From Oscillospiraceae bacterium UBA4632 (lineage in GTDB: Bacteria; Bacillota; Clostridia; Oscillospirales; Oscillospiraceae), in contig DHMW01000016.1 of the NCBI GenBank assembly GCA_002405995.1, positions 17,184 through 27,417 on the forward strand: DNA of 10,234 nt. Reading direction: 5' to 3'. Under the pieces are notes generated by a model. That model worked only from the letters and a program-made list of their open reading frames with translations. It was not told the origin of the DNA and made no database searches. Shown one piece after another: positions 1-5,917 of this stretch. The stretch's first letter is position 1, and each line of letters begins with the position of its first letter. A program made the position numbers and the translations under genes.

Positions 1-239
1 TGGTGGCGGTTGCGGCCCTTGTGGTGGAGCCAGGCAAGGCTCACGCCGTTTTCGCGCCGCTCAGCGTCGTTCGGGCTGCGGTAGCCCTGATAGTATTTCA
101 CGCCGCGGAAAAATTCCTGCGGACTGTACTTGCTCAGATCGTGCGCCAGTCCCTGCCGGTACAAGCCCAGGCGGAAGCAGTAGCGGCGTACCAGGCGGCG
201 GTGCTGTGTGATCGTCCTCAGATGCAGCCAGATACGCAT
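1..239 (-). CDS. DUF5662-like protein, 5' part only (runs off left edge)
   Basis: The first 79 codons of a minus-strand gene are present; the 3' end lies outside the window. The ATG at 239-237 is preceded by a purine-rich GGAGAGGGGAG stretch that serves as ribosome binding site. The protein begins with a basic stretch (MRIWLHLRTITQHRRLVRRY), followed by GLYRQGLAHDLSKYSPQEF (residues 25-43) and, near the edge, LAWLHHKGRNRH (residues 68-79). The HDLSKYSPxEF and HHKGRN motifs match my memory of the DUF5662 family of Firmicutes, whose function is unknown. The HD and HH pairs could bind metal, as in HD-domain phosphohydrolases, but that is inference and no activity can be assigned. It has its own promoter and a structured leader, and is separated from the neighbouring peptidase gene by a terminator, so it is transcribed independently. 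Reading frame is secure; family call is fairly secure. Confidence 0.8.
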   Translation of the reverse strand, partial: MRIWLHLRTITQHRRLVRRYCFRLGLYRQGLAHDLSKYSPQEFFRGVKYYQGYRSPNDAERRENGVSLAWLHHKGRNRH

Positions 240-270
240 AGGACCGCTCTCCCCTCTCCGCAAAATGTCA

Positions 271-315
271 GACCGCCCTGCCCAGGCGGTCCGCCGCATT
301 GCCCGCGCGGCAATG
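271..315 (-). promoter_or_regulatory. Two hairpins in the leader of the DUF5662-like gene
   Basis: Two perfect inverted repeats lie between the predicted promoter and the ribosome binding site. The first in transcription order has 7-bp arms at 297-303 and 309-315 (CATTGCC/GGCAATG, 5-base loop). The second has 7-bp arms at 271-277 and 285-291 (GACCGCC/GGCGGTC, 7-base loop). On the minus strand the second is followed by CTGACATTTTGC, which has only four Ts a few bases after the stem, so it is a poor terminator. They may shape or protect the mRNA 5' end, or act in attenuation. I recognise no riboswitch class here. Confidence 0.45.
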
Positions 316-330
316 TATACAGCTACTGGC

Positions 331-359
331 ATTTTATATCAATAGCTTCAAAAAAGCAA
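331..359 (-). promoter_or_regulatory. Predicted sigma-A promoter of the DUF5662-like gene
   Basis: Read on the minus strand, a TTGCTT -35 box (359-354) is separated by 17 bases from a TAAAAT -10 box (336-331), in an AT-rich island that stands out from its GC-rich surroundings. Transcription would begin near 324, giving a leader of about 85 bases before the start codon at 239. The spacing and the base-composition dip support it; there is no experimental support. Confidence 0.6.
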
Positions 360-427
360 CCGTGTATTTTTCACGCCAAACTGCGCAAAATGAGCGCAAG
401 GGCGGCTTCTCCCCTGCCCTTTTGTCT

Positions 428-468
428 CCGCCGCGCGGCGCGCTCCGGCCGGAAGCGCCGCGCGGCGG
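428..468. repeat. Perfect 14-bp GC inverted repeat (hairpin)
   Basis: The arm CCGCCGCGCGGCGC (428-441) is exactly complementary in inverted order to GCGCCGCGCGGCGG (455-468), around a 13-base loop. The loop itself contains the palindrome TCCGGCCGGA (444-453). Every pair in the stem is G-C, so the structure would be very stable in RNA or single-stranded DNA on either strand. No T tract follows directly on either side, so it is not a standard intrinsic terminator. It may be a repeat unit found elsewhere in the genome, but that cannot be judged from one copy. Confidence 0.75.
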
Positions 469-487
469 GAGCGTGCCGCCCACTATC

Positions 488-509
488 CCGCTTCATCTGT
501 CTGAAGCGG
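488..509. repeat. Perfect 8-bp inverted repeat (hairpin)
   Basis: CCGCTTCA (488-495) and TGAAGCGG (502-509) form a perfect 8-bp stem with a six-base loop TCTGTC. It lies 19 bases from the 14-bp hairpin at 428-468 and has no following T tract. Its role is unknown; it belongs to the hairpin cluster of this gap. Confidence 0.6.
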
Positions 510-614
510 TATGCCGCCCCCCCACCGTCCGCCGCGGAAGCTGCGAGGGACGGCTGCCGACGGCCGGCCCCTAGATTCCGGCAGGCGCAGGGCGTTGCTG
601 AAAAGGAAGAACGA

Positions 615-648
615 AAAAAGAGCTTTCTCGGCCGAGAAAGCTCTTTTT
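615..648 (-). terminator. Palindromic intrinsic terminator after the peptidase operon
   Basis: Bases 615-631 and 632-648 are exact reverse complements, a 34-bp perfect palindrome with AAAAAGAGCTTTCTCGG as one arm. On either strand the transcript would form a GC-topped stem ending in five Us, so it can stop transcription from both directions. It starts 29 bases beyond the stop codon of the aminopeptidase P gene on the minus strand, the gene it most plausibly serves. With no unpaired loop bases in the perfect palindrome, the innermost pairs must open to make a turn, for example a GGCC loop. Confidence 0.88.
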
Positions 649-677
649 CTGCGCCGCCGGCGCTGTCCTTTTCCTGT

Positions 678-2477
678 TCAGCCGAGCTGCACCGGCGCTG
701 TGGCCTCCTTGAGCCACGCAAGCTCGCTGCCGCTCAGATACGGCGAGAGCGCCGCATAGACCCTGGCGTGGTATGCGTTCAGCAGCTCCACATCGCGCGG
801 CGAGAGCAGCGCCGGGTCGATCGCGTCGCGGTCATAGGGCACGAGCGTCAGCGGCTCGAGCGCAAGGAAGCGCCCGTATTCGTTTTCCTCCGCCGCGCGC
901 ACGACGACGAGGTTTTCAATGCGCACGCCGAATTTGCCCGCAAGGTAGATGCCGGGCTCGTTGGAGAAGATCATGCCCTCCTCGATGACGCAGTGGCGCT
1001 TCTGGCGGTTCACGTCCCAGTGCACGCGCTCGGGCCCCTCGTGTACGCCGAGCACAAAGCCCACGCCATGTCCCGTGCCGTGATTATAGTCGAGGCCATT
1101 TTCCCACAGCGGCGCGCGGGCGAGCATATCAAGATTTTCCCCTGTGCAGCCGTGCAGGAACCTTGCCGCGCCGAGCTGAAGGTGTCCGCGCAGCACGAGC
1201 GTGTAAATGCGCCTTTCCTCGTCCGTCAGCGGGCCGAGCGCGACGGTGCGCGTGATGTCGGTCGTTCCCTCCAGATACTGTGCGCCCGTGTCGGCAAGAC
1301 ACAGCCCGCGCGGCTCGAGCGGAATATCCGTCTCCTCCGTCGGCTCATAGTGGACGATCGCGCCGTGCGCGCCGTAGGCAAGGATGGGGTCGAAGCTCTG
1401 CTCGAGGTAGTGCTTGCCCTCGGCGCGAAGGGATTCGAGCTTTTTCGCCGCGCTCAGCTCAGTGATCGGCTCGCTTCCGACCGTGTGCTTGAGCCAGCAG
1501 AGGAAGCGTGTCACCGCCACGCCGTCCTTGATGTGGGCGAGGCGCTCGTTCTCCTGCTCGGCGGGCGTTTTCATTGCCTTCATCAGCTGGATGGGGCTGG
1601 TGCGATCCACCGTCTCCGCCCCCTCCGGCACGCTCTGCGTGATGCGGTAGTTGGCGCGCTCGCCGTCCAGCAGCACACGCGTGCCCCGGGGCAGCGCCGC
1701 GACAAGGCGGTAGATATCGTCATAGGGCGCGAGCTCCACGCCCGCGGCCTTCAGCTCCGTTTCGATCTCCGCGCTCACGGCGCTTTCCTGCACACACAGC
1801 GTCGCGCCCTCGCGCGTGAGCAGCAGATAGGAGAGAAATACCGGCGTGTAGAGCACGTCGTTTCCGCGCAGGTTCAGCAGCCACGCGATCTCGTCGAGCG
1901 CGGGGATGACGAACACGTCCGCGCCCAGCTCCTCCATCTTCTCGCGCGCCATTTTGAGCTTTTCCGCGCGCGTCAGGCCCGCGTATTCCGCGCCCAGCTC
2001 CCACAGCCTTTCGCACGAGAGCGCAGGGCGGTCCGCCCACACAAGGTCCACAAGGTCCTCGCCGCCTGCAAAGCGGATATGCTTTTCGCGCGTCTTTTCG
2101 CCGATGCGGCGGGCGAAGTCGTTGCTGACCGTGCGCGAGTCAAAGCCGATCCGGCCGTTTTCGGGAACATTATCGCGCAGGAATGCGGGGATCTCCGGCA
2201 CGCCGGGCTGGCCCATGCGCATCAGCTCGATGCCGCTGCCGTCTAACTGCTGCGCCGCCTGCAAAAAGTAGCGCCCGTCCGTCCACAGCGCGGCGGCGTC
2301 CGGCAGCACGACGAGCGTGCCGGCGGAGCCGGTGAAGCCGGAGAGAAATTCGCGCGATTTGAAATGCGCGCCCACATATTCCGAGGCGTGGAAGTCGTCG
2401 GTCACGACCACGTAAGCGTCGATATGGCGCTTTTCCATCTCCTTGCGCAAAAGTGCAAGCCTTTCAGCAGGAACCAT
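678..2477 (-). CDS. pepP: Xaa-Pro aminopeptidase (aminopeptidase P, M24B, three-domain type)
   Basis: A 599-residue cytosolic metallopeptidase that removes the N-terminal residue of peptides whose second residue is proline. The length and layout match the long three-domain form: two creatinase-like N-terminal domains (about residues 1-300), then the pita-bread M24 catalytic domain (about 310-530) and a C-terminal M24 extension (about 535-599). The dinuclear metal ligands are all visible: D396 (ADTGAQ), D407 (TTDITRT), H470 (GTGHGVG), E507 (SNEPGIY) and E521 (RIENLVV). The ATG at 2477 is chosen because AAGGAG lies 8-10 bases upstream (CAGAAAGAAGGAGTG...) and the preceding in-frame residues resemble no family member. 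It follows pepT by 41 bp and is probably co-transcribed with it; a palindromic terminator follows. The symbol is used in the broad sense, since the E. coli PepP is a shorter two-domain protein. Confidence 0.95.
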   Translation of the reverse strand: MVPAERLALLRKEMEKRHIDAYVVVTDDFHASEYVGAHFKSREFLSGFTGSAGTLVVLPDAAALWTDGRYFLQAAQQLDGSGIELMRMGQPGVPEIPAFLRDNVPENGRIGFDSRTVSNDFARRIGEKTREKHIRFAGGEDLVDLVWADRPALSCERLWELGAEYAGLTRAEKLKMAREKMEELGADVFVIPALDEIAWLLNLRGNDVLYTPVFLSYLLLTREGATLCVQESAVSAEIETELKAAGVELAPYDDIYRLVAALPRGTRVLLDGERANYRITQSVPEGAETVDRTSPIQLMKAMKTPAEQENERLAHIKDGVAVTRFLCWLKHTVGSEPITELSAAKKLESLRAEGKHYLEQSFDPILAYGAHGAIVHYEPTEETDIPLEPRGLCLADTGAQYLEGTTDITRTVALGPLTDEERRIYTLVLRGHLQLGAARFLHGCTGENLDMLARAPLWENGLDYNHGTGHGVGFVLGVHEGPERVHWDVNRQKRHCVIEEGMIFSNEPGIYLAGKFGVRIENLVVVRAAEENEYGRFLALEPLTLVPYDRDAIDPALLSPRDVELLNAYHARVYAALSPYLSGSELAWLKEATAPVQLG

Positions 2478-2518
2478 CAAAAAACACTCCTTCTTTCTGT
2501 TATTCTGTTCCGGACAGG

Positions 2519-3730
2519 TCATTCCGCAAAGCCCCCGATCAGCGTGACGAGCACGCTTGCCATCGTGCCCAGGCTCTCCGCCGGGATCCACTCGCGCACG
2601 CCGTGGTAGTTATAGCCGCCGGTGGAGAGATTGGGACAGGGCAGCCCGTCCCAGGACAGGCGCGCGCCGTCCGTGCCGCCGCGGATGGGCACGCACTGCG
2701 GCGTGACGCCGTTTGCGCGGAAGGCGCTCTCTGCGCGCTCGATGAGGTGGAAGTGCGGCAGGATCTTTTCCTTCATGTTGTAGTAGCTGTCGCTGATCTG
2801 CGCCTCCGCCGTGCCGTCGCCGTAAATTCCGTTGATGCGCGCGGCGCAGTCGGCGAACAGCGCCTTTTTCTCCTCAAAGCGCTCGCGGTCGTGGTCGCGG
2901 ATGATGTAGCGGAGCGTCGCCTCGGTCATGCTGCCGGACATATCGGTCAGATGGAAAAATCCCTCGTAGCCCTCGGTCTTCTCGGGCACCTCGCCGGCGG
3001 GCAGCATCGCGTGAAATTCCATTGCCACGGTCGCGGCGTTGACCATCACGCCCTTGGCGCTGCCGGGGTGCACGCCCACGCCGTGCACCGTCAGCACGGC
3101 GGACGCGGCGTTGAAGTTCTCGTATTCGATCTCGCCGAGGGGGCCGCCGTCCACAGTGTAGCCGTAATCGCACCCAAGCTCCGGCACGGAAAGCCCGTCT
3201 ACGCCGTTGCCGATCTCCTCGTCGGTCGTGAAGATCACGCGCACCTCGCCGTGCCGGATATTCTTCCCGAGCACCGTTTCCAGCGCCGCCATGATCTCGG
3301 CGATGCCCGCCTTATCGTCCGCGCCGAGCAGCGTCGTGCCGTCGGTGACGATGAGCTCCTCGCCCGCGTGGCTCTCAAGGCCGGGGCACAGCGCCTCCGT
3401 GAGGGATACCTCGCCGTTGAGCTTCAGCTCGCCGCCCTCATAGCGCACGATGCGGGGGCTGACGTTCTCGCCCGGGGCGTCCGGCGCAGTGTCCATGTGT
3501 GCGATGAGCGCAAGCACAGGCGCTCTCACGCCCTCGCTCGCGGGGAGCGTTGCGATCACGTTGCCGCAGCCGTCCATATGCGCGCCGGAAAGCCCCAGCG
3601 CCTTCAGCTCCTCCAGCAGCACGCCGCCGAGCACCTTCTGCCGCTCGGTCGAGGGCGAGGTGCCGGTAAAGTCGTCCGATGTCGTATAGTAAGTCACATA
3701 GCGCAGAAAGCGCGACTTGGCAGATTCCAT
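2519..3730 (-). CDS. pepT: Peptidase T (tripeptide aminopeptidase, M20B)
   Basis: A 403-residue cytosolic zinc peptidase that releases the N-terminal residue of tripeptides. The length is that of the family (about 405-410). The two-zinc centre is complete: H78 and D80 (AHMDTAPD), bridging D138 (LLGADDKAG), catalytic E171 with E172 (TTDEEIG), D194 (YTVDGG) and H376 (GGYNYHGVREW). The lid/dimerisation domain lies at about residues 205-315 with the conserved HPGSAKG motif (221-227). The RGGTDGARLSW segment (350-360) is typical of PepT and separates it from DapE/ArgE relatives. The ATG at 3730 follows a strong AAGGAGG site. It is the first gene of a two-gene operon with aminopeptidase P, and the two substrate ranges complement each other at the end of peptide degradation. 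Confidence 0.96.
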   Translation of the reverse strand: MESAKSRFLRYVTYYTTSDDFTGTSPSTERQKVLGGVLLEELKALGLSGAHMDGCGNVIATLPASEGVRAPVLALIAHMDTAPDAPGENVSPRIVRYEGGELKLNGEVSLTEALCPGLESHAGEELIVTDGTTLLGADDKAGIAEIMAALETVLGKNIRHGEVRVIFTTDEEIGNGVDGLSVPELGCDYGYTVDGGPLGEIEYENFNAASAVLTVHGVGVHPGSAKGVMVNAATVAMEFHAMLPAGEVPEKTEGYEGFFHLTDMSGSMTEATLRYIIRDHDRERFEEKKALFADCAARINGIYGDGTAEAQISDSYYNMKEKILPHFHLIERAESAFRANGVTPQCVPIRGGTDGARLSWDGLPCPNLSTGGYNYHGVREWIPAESLGTMASVLVTLIGGFAE

Positions 3731-3774
3731 GAAAAAGGTCCTCCTTCTTGAAGTTGAGTGCCAACTGCGGACAG

Positions 3775-3802
3775 TTTATCACATTGAACCGCCCGCTGTA
3801 AA
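3775..3802 (-). promoter_or_regulatory. Predicted promoter of the pepT–pepP operon
   Basis: On the minus strand TTTACA (3802-3797) stands 16 bases before GATAAA (3780-3775), which is preceded by TGT much like an extended -10. Transcription would start near 3768, leaving a leader of about 38 bases that carries the AAGGAGG site. A small inverted repeat AGTTG/CAACT (3752-3756/3762-3766) falls at the very 5' end of that transcript and may protect it. No CodY-like box was recognised with confidence. Confidence 0.55.
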
Positions 3803-3845
3803 GGGGACGGCGCAGGATTTGCGCAAGGTCTTTCCGCGCTTGCAC

Positions 3846-3892
3846 TTGACAAACAGCGTAATTTGATAATATATTGTGTACACCTATATAAT
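3846..3892 (+). promoter_or_regulatory. Two overlapping predicted promoters for the plus-strand operon
   Basis: A consensus -35 box TTGACA (3846-3851) is followed at 18 bases by TATATT (3870-3875), with TAATAT (3867-3872) as a 15-base alternative. A second pair overlaps it: TTGATA (3863-3868), 18 bases, then a perfect TATAAT (3887-3892). The second would start transcription near 3899, leaving only about a dozen bases before the ATG at 3911, so the first is the better candidate for the main start. The palindrome GTGTACAC (3876-3883) lies between the two -10 boxes and could be a repressor half-site or site, for example of a GntR-type regulator; that is a guess. Confidence 0.65.
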
Positions 3893-3910
3893 AAGAAAGG
3901 GGGAACGGCC

Positions 3911-4672
3911 ATGCACATCGAGACGATCACCAGCCGCCAGAACCCGCTGATGACCCACCTGCGCAAGCTGGCCGCCTCCCGGTCCTACCGCAGAAAAAGC
4001 GGCGAGTACCTCTGCGACGGGACGAAGCTTCTGGACGAGGCGCTCAAATGGGGCGCGCCGGTCCAGACGGCGGTGTTCTCCGACGGGGTGGACATTCCGG
4101 CGCTTCCCGATACCGTGCGCGCCGTGCGCGTGAGCGGGGACCTGATGCGCTCGGTGAGCCCCATGGAGACGCCGCAGGGCGCGCTGTTCACTGTCGCCCT
4201 ACCGGAGACGGCGCTGCCCCAAGCGCTTTCCGGCAGGCACTATCTTGTGCTGGACGGCGTGCAGGATCCCGGCAATGTCGGCACGATCCTGCGCACGGCA
4301 GACGCCTTCGCCTGCGACGGCGTGTTCCTGCTCAACGCCTGCGCCGACCCCTACGGCCCCAAGACGGCTCGCGCCACGATGGGCGCGATCTTCCGCCGCG
4401 CCGTGTACGCCGCCGCGCCGGAGGAGCTGCTGGCGCTGCTTGCAAGGAGCGGCATCCCGCTCTACGGGACGGCGCTGCGCGAGGATACCGTGCCGCTTGC
4501 CGGCGCGGATCTGACGCGCGCCGCGGTCGCCATCGGCAGCGAGGGACGCGGGCTTTCGCAGCAGCTGCTCGACAATTGCACAAAAACGCTGAAGATCCCC
4601 ATGGAGGCGCGCTGCGAGTCGCTCAATGCGGCCATCGCGGCGGCGGTCGTTCTATGGGAGATGTACCGCTGA
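3911..4672 (+). CDS. SpoU/TrmH-family RNA 2'-O-ribose methyltransferase (RlmB-like)
   Basis: A 253-residue SPOUT-class methyltransferase that transfers a methyl group from S-adenosylmethionine to a ribose 2'-OH of rRNA or tRNA. Residues 1-100 form the L30e-like substrate-binding domain (TSRQNPLMTHLRKLAASRSYR, then GEYLCDGTKLLDEAL). The knotted catalytic domain has all three SpoU motifs: motif 1 LDGVQDPGNVGTILRTADAF (114-133, with N122 and R128), motif 2 AIGSEGRGLS (207-216) and motif 3 IPMEARCESLNAAIAAAV (229-246). The ATG at 3911 follows a GGGGGAA site. The N-terminal domain suggests an rRNA target such as the 23S G2251-type sites, but sequence alone cannot identify the nucleotide, so no symbol is given. 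It is the first gene of the plus-strand operon, 25 bp before dprA. Confidence 0.93.
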   Translation: MHIETITSRQNPLMTHLRKLAASRSYRRKSGEYLCDGTKLLDEALKWGAPVQTAVFSDGVDIPALPDTVRAVRVSGDLMRSVSPMETPQGALFTVALPETALPQALSGRHYLVLDGVQDPGNVGTILRTADAFACDGVFLLNACADPYGPKTARATMGAIFRRAVYAAAPEELLALLARSGIPLYGTALREDTVPLAGADLTRAAVAIGSEGRGLSQQLLDNCTKTLKIPMEARCESLNAAIAAAVVLWEMYR

Positions 4673-4697
4673 GACTACTGATAGGAGGTGTTCCCGC

Positions 4698-5909
4698 ATG
4701 GCAGGGCTGAAATACTGGGTGTGGCTCTCGGAGTGCAAGGGGCTGACGAACCGCTCGAGGCTCCTTCTGCTCGATCACTTCGGCACGCCGGAGAACATCT
4801 ATTACGCTGACGAGGGCGAATACCGCCTTGTCGAGGGGATCGAGCCGCGCCAGCTCGCGCTGCTGGAGGAAAAGTCGCTCGAGGGTGCCGACCGCATCCT
4901 CGGCGCGTGCTCGCGCCTGGGGCTGAGGCTCCTCACGATGCAGGACGCGGACTATCCCGTGCGCCTGCGCAACATCTTTGAGCCGCCGTGCCTGCTTTAT
5001 ATCAAGGGGCAGCTCCCCGTTATCGACGAGGAGGCCGCCGTTGCTATGGTCGGCACGCGCAGGGCGACGCCCTACGGGCTTGAGGCGGCGGAGAAGCTCG
5101 CCTACGGGCTGAGCAGGCAGGGCGCGCTCGTCGTTTCGGGCGCGGCCGCCGGCATCGATTCCGCATCCCACCGCGGCGCGCTGCGCGCCGGCGGCAGGAC
5201 CATCGCCGTGCTCGGCAGCGGGATCGACGTGGTCTATCCCGCGGAGAATGAATGGCTTTACCGCGATATCGCCGCCTCCGGTGCGCTCGTGAGCGAATAT
5301 CCGCCCGGGGCAGCGGCAGAGGCGTGGCATTTCCCCGTGCGCAACCGCATCATCAGCGGGCTGAGCTTGGCTGCCGTCGTAGTCGAGGCGCCGGAAAAGA
5401 GCGGTGCGCTCATTACGGCCAACACCGCGCTCGAGCAGGGCCGCGACGTTTTTGCCGTCCCCGGTCCTATCGACGCGCCCATGAGCCGCGGCTGCAACCG
5501 CCTGATCGCGGACGGCGCAGCCGCGCTCGTCACCGAAAGCTGGGACGTCCTGCGTGAATACGAGGGGATGTATCCGCACAAGCTCCTCGGCGAGCGTGTC
5601 GAGCTGCCGCGCACGCTTGGCTATCAGGCGCGCGAGGAGCTTGCCCGCGCCAGACAGGCCGCGGCGGAGGAGGCGCCCGCGCTGCCGCAGCTCGACCTTG
5701 CAAAAAACGACGCAGGCCTCACGGACGATCAGCTCGCGATCCTGCGCGCGCTCAAGGACGGCGCGCTTCAAGTGGATGATATCATCGAAAAGACCGCCAT
5801 CCCCACACGCCGCGTGCTCTCTGCTCTGACGATGATGGAGCTGGACGGCTTCGTCGCTCAGGGCGGCGGCAAGCACTTCTCTTTAACAGTCACACTATTG
5901 GAGGAATGA
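4698..5909 (+). CDS. dprA: DNA-processing protein DprA (Smf)
   Basis: A 403-residue single-stranded DNA-binding protein that protects incoming DNA and loads RecA during natural transformation; it is also widespread in bacteria not known to be competent. Residues 1-75 form a SAM-like helical domain (WLSECKGLTNRSRLLLLDHFGTPENIY). The extended Rossmann fold (about 80-290) has MVGTRRATPYG (117-127), the signature SGAAAGIDSASHRGAL (147-162), VLGSGIDVVYPAEN (171-184), EYPPG (200-204), RNRIISGLS (215-223), ALITANTALEQGRDVFAVPG (237-256) and SRGCNRLI (263-270). A C-terminal winged-helix domain (about 340-398) ends in ELDGFVAQGGGKHFSL. The start at 4698 follows AGGAGGTG with a 7-base spacer; a longer in-frame reading from 4626 would overlap the previous gene and lacks family similarity. 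It is followed at once by topA. Confidence 0.96.
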   Translation: MAGLKYWVWLSECKGLTNRSRLLLLDHFGTPENIYYADEGEYRLVEGIEPRQLALLEEKSLEGADRILGACSRLGLRLLTMQDADYPVRLRNIFEPPCLLYIKGQLPVIDEEAAVAMVGTRRATPYGLEAAEKLAYGLSRQGALVVSGAAAGIDSASHRGALRAGGRTIAVLGSGIDVVYPAENEWLYRDIAASGALVSEYPPGAAAEAWHFPVRNRIISGLSLAAVVVEAPEKSGALITANTALEQGRDVFAVPGPIDAPMSRGCNRLIADGAAALVTESWDVLREYEGMYPHKLLGERVELPRTLGYQAREELARARQAAAEEAPALPQLDLAKNDAGLTDDQLAILRALKDGALQVDDIIEKTAIPTRRVLSALTMMELDGFVAQGGGKHFSLTVTLLEE

Positions 5910-5917
5910 CACGAATG
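5900..5917 (+). promoter_or_regulatory. Ribosome binding site that fixes the topA start
   Basis: GGAGG at 5900-5904 lies ten bases before the ATG at 5915 but only one base before an in-frame ATG at 5906 that overlaps the dprA stop codon (ATGA). One base is too close for initiation, and the residues after 5915 (MAKKHLVIVESPAKAKTI) match the usual TopA N-terminus. The 5915 start is therefore preferred. Confidence 0.75.

Larger units (their letters stand above)
360..614. other. Gene-free gap rich in inverted repeats
   Basis: No open frame here has a convincing start, ribosome binding site or recognisable product; the frames that cross it are artefacts of GC-rich DNA. Instead it holds a run of potential hairpins: TGCGC/GCGCA at 382-386/394-398, AAGGGC/GCCCTT at 398-403/416-421, a 14-bp stem at 428-468, an 8-bp stem at 488-509 and CCGTCC/GGACGG at 525-530/548-553. 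The ordered spacing could mean a structured RNA, but I see no conserved motif of RNase P, tmRNA, 6S or SRP RNA, and no clear promoter on either strand inside the gap. It could equally be a degenerate repeat element. Confidence 0.5.

Noticed and set aside
398..421. Possible plus-strand terminator AAGGGC/GCCCTT followed by four Ts
   Set aside because: The stem is short with a 12-base loop and no plus-strand gene lies upstream, so it is noted only as part of the hairpin cluster.
371..721. A 116-codon minus-strand frame spanning the hairpin gap
   Set aside because: It starts inside the aminopeptidase P gene in another frame, runs through the terminator, has no ribosome binding site and has low-complexity Arg/Ala composition.
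3..2246. A 747-codon plus-strand open frame running antisense through the DUF5662-like and aminopeptidase P genes
   Set aside because: It lies opposite a gene with complete catalytic motifs, crosses the terminator and hairpin gap, and shows an Ala/Arg/Val-rich composition without recognisable domains. It is the usual by-product of G/C-rich third codon positions.
2453..3751. A 432-codon plus-strand frame antisense to pepT
   Set aside because: It mirrors the codon structure of pepT, which has all zinc ligands; the antisense product has no recognisable motif.
4623..5876. A 417-codon minus-strand frame opposite dprA, and a 484-codon one opposite topA (6878-8332)
   Set aside because: Both lie opposite strongly supported genes and lack start signals; the long frames follow from GC bias.
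5906..5914. Alternative topA start codon overlapping the dprA stop (ATGA)
   Set aside because: The ribosome binding site ends one base before it, and the extra residues (MTR) are not part of the usual TopA N-terminus.
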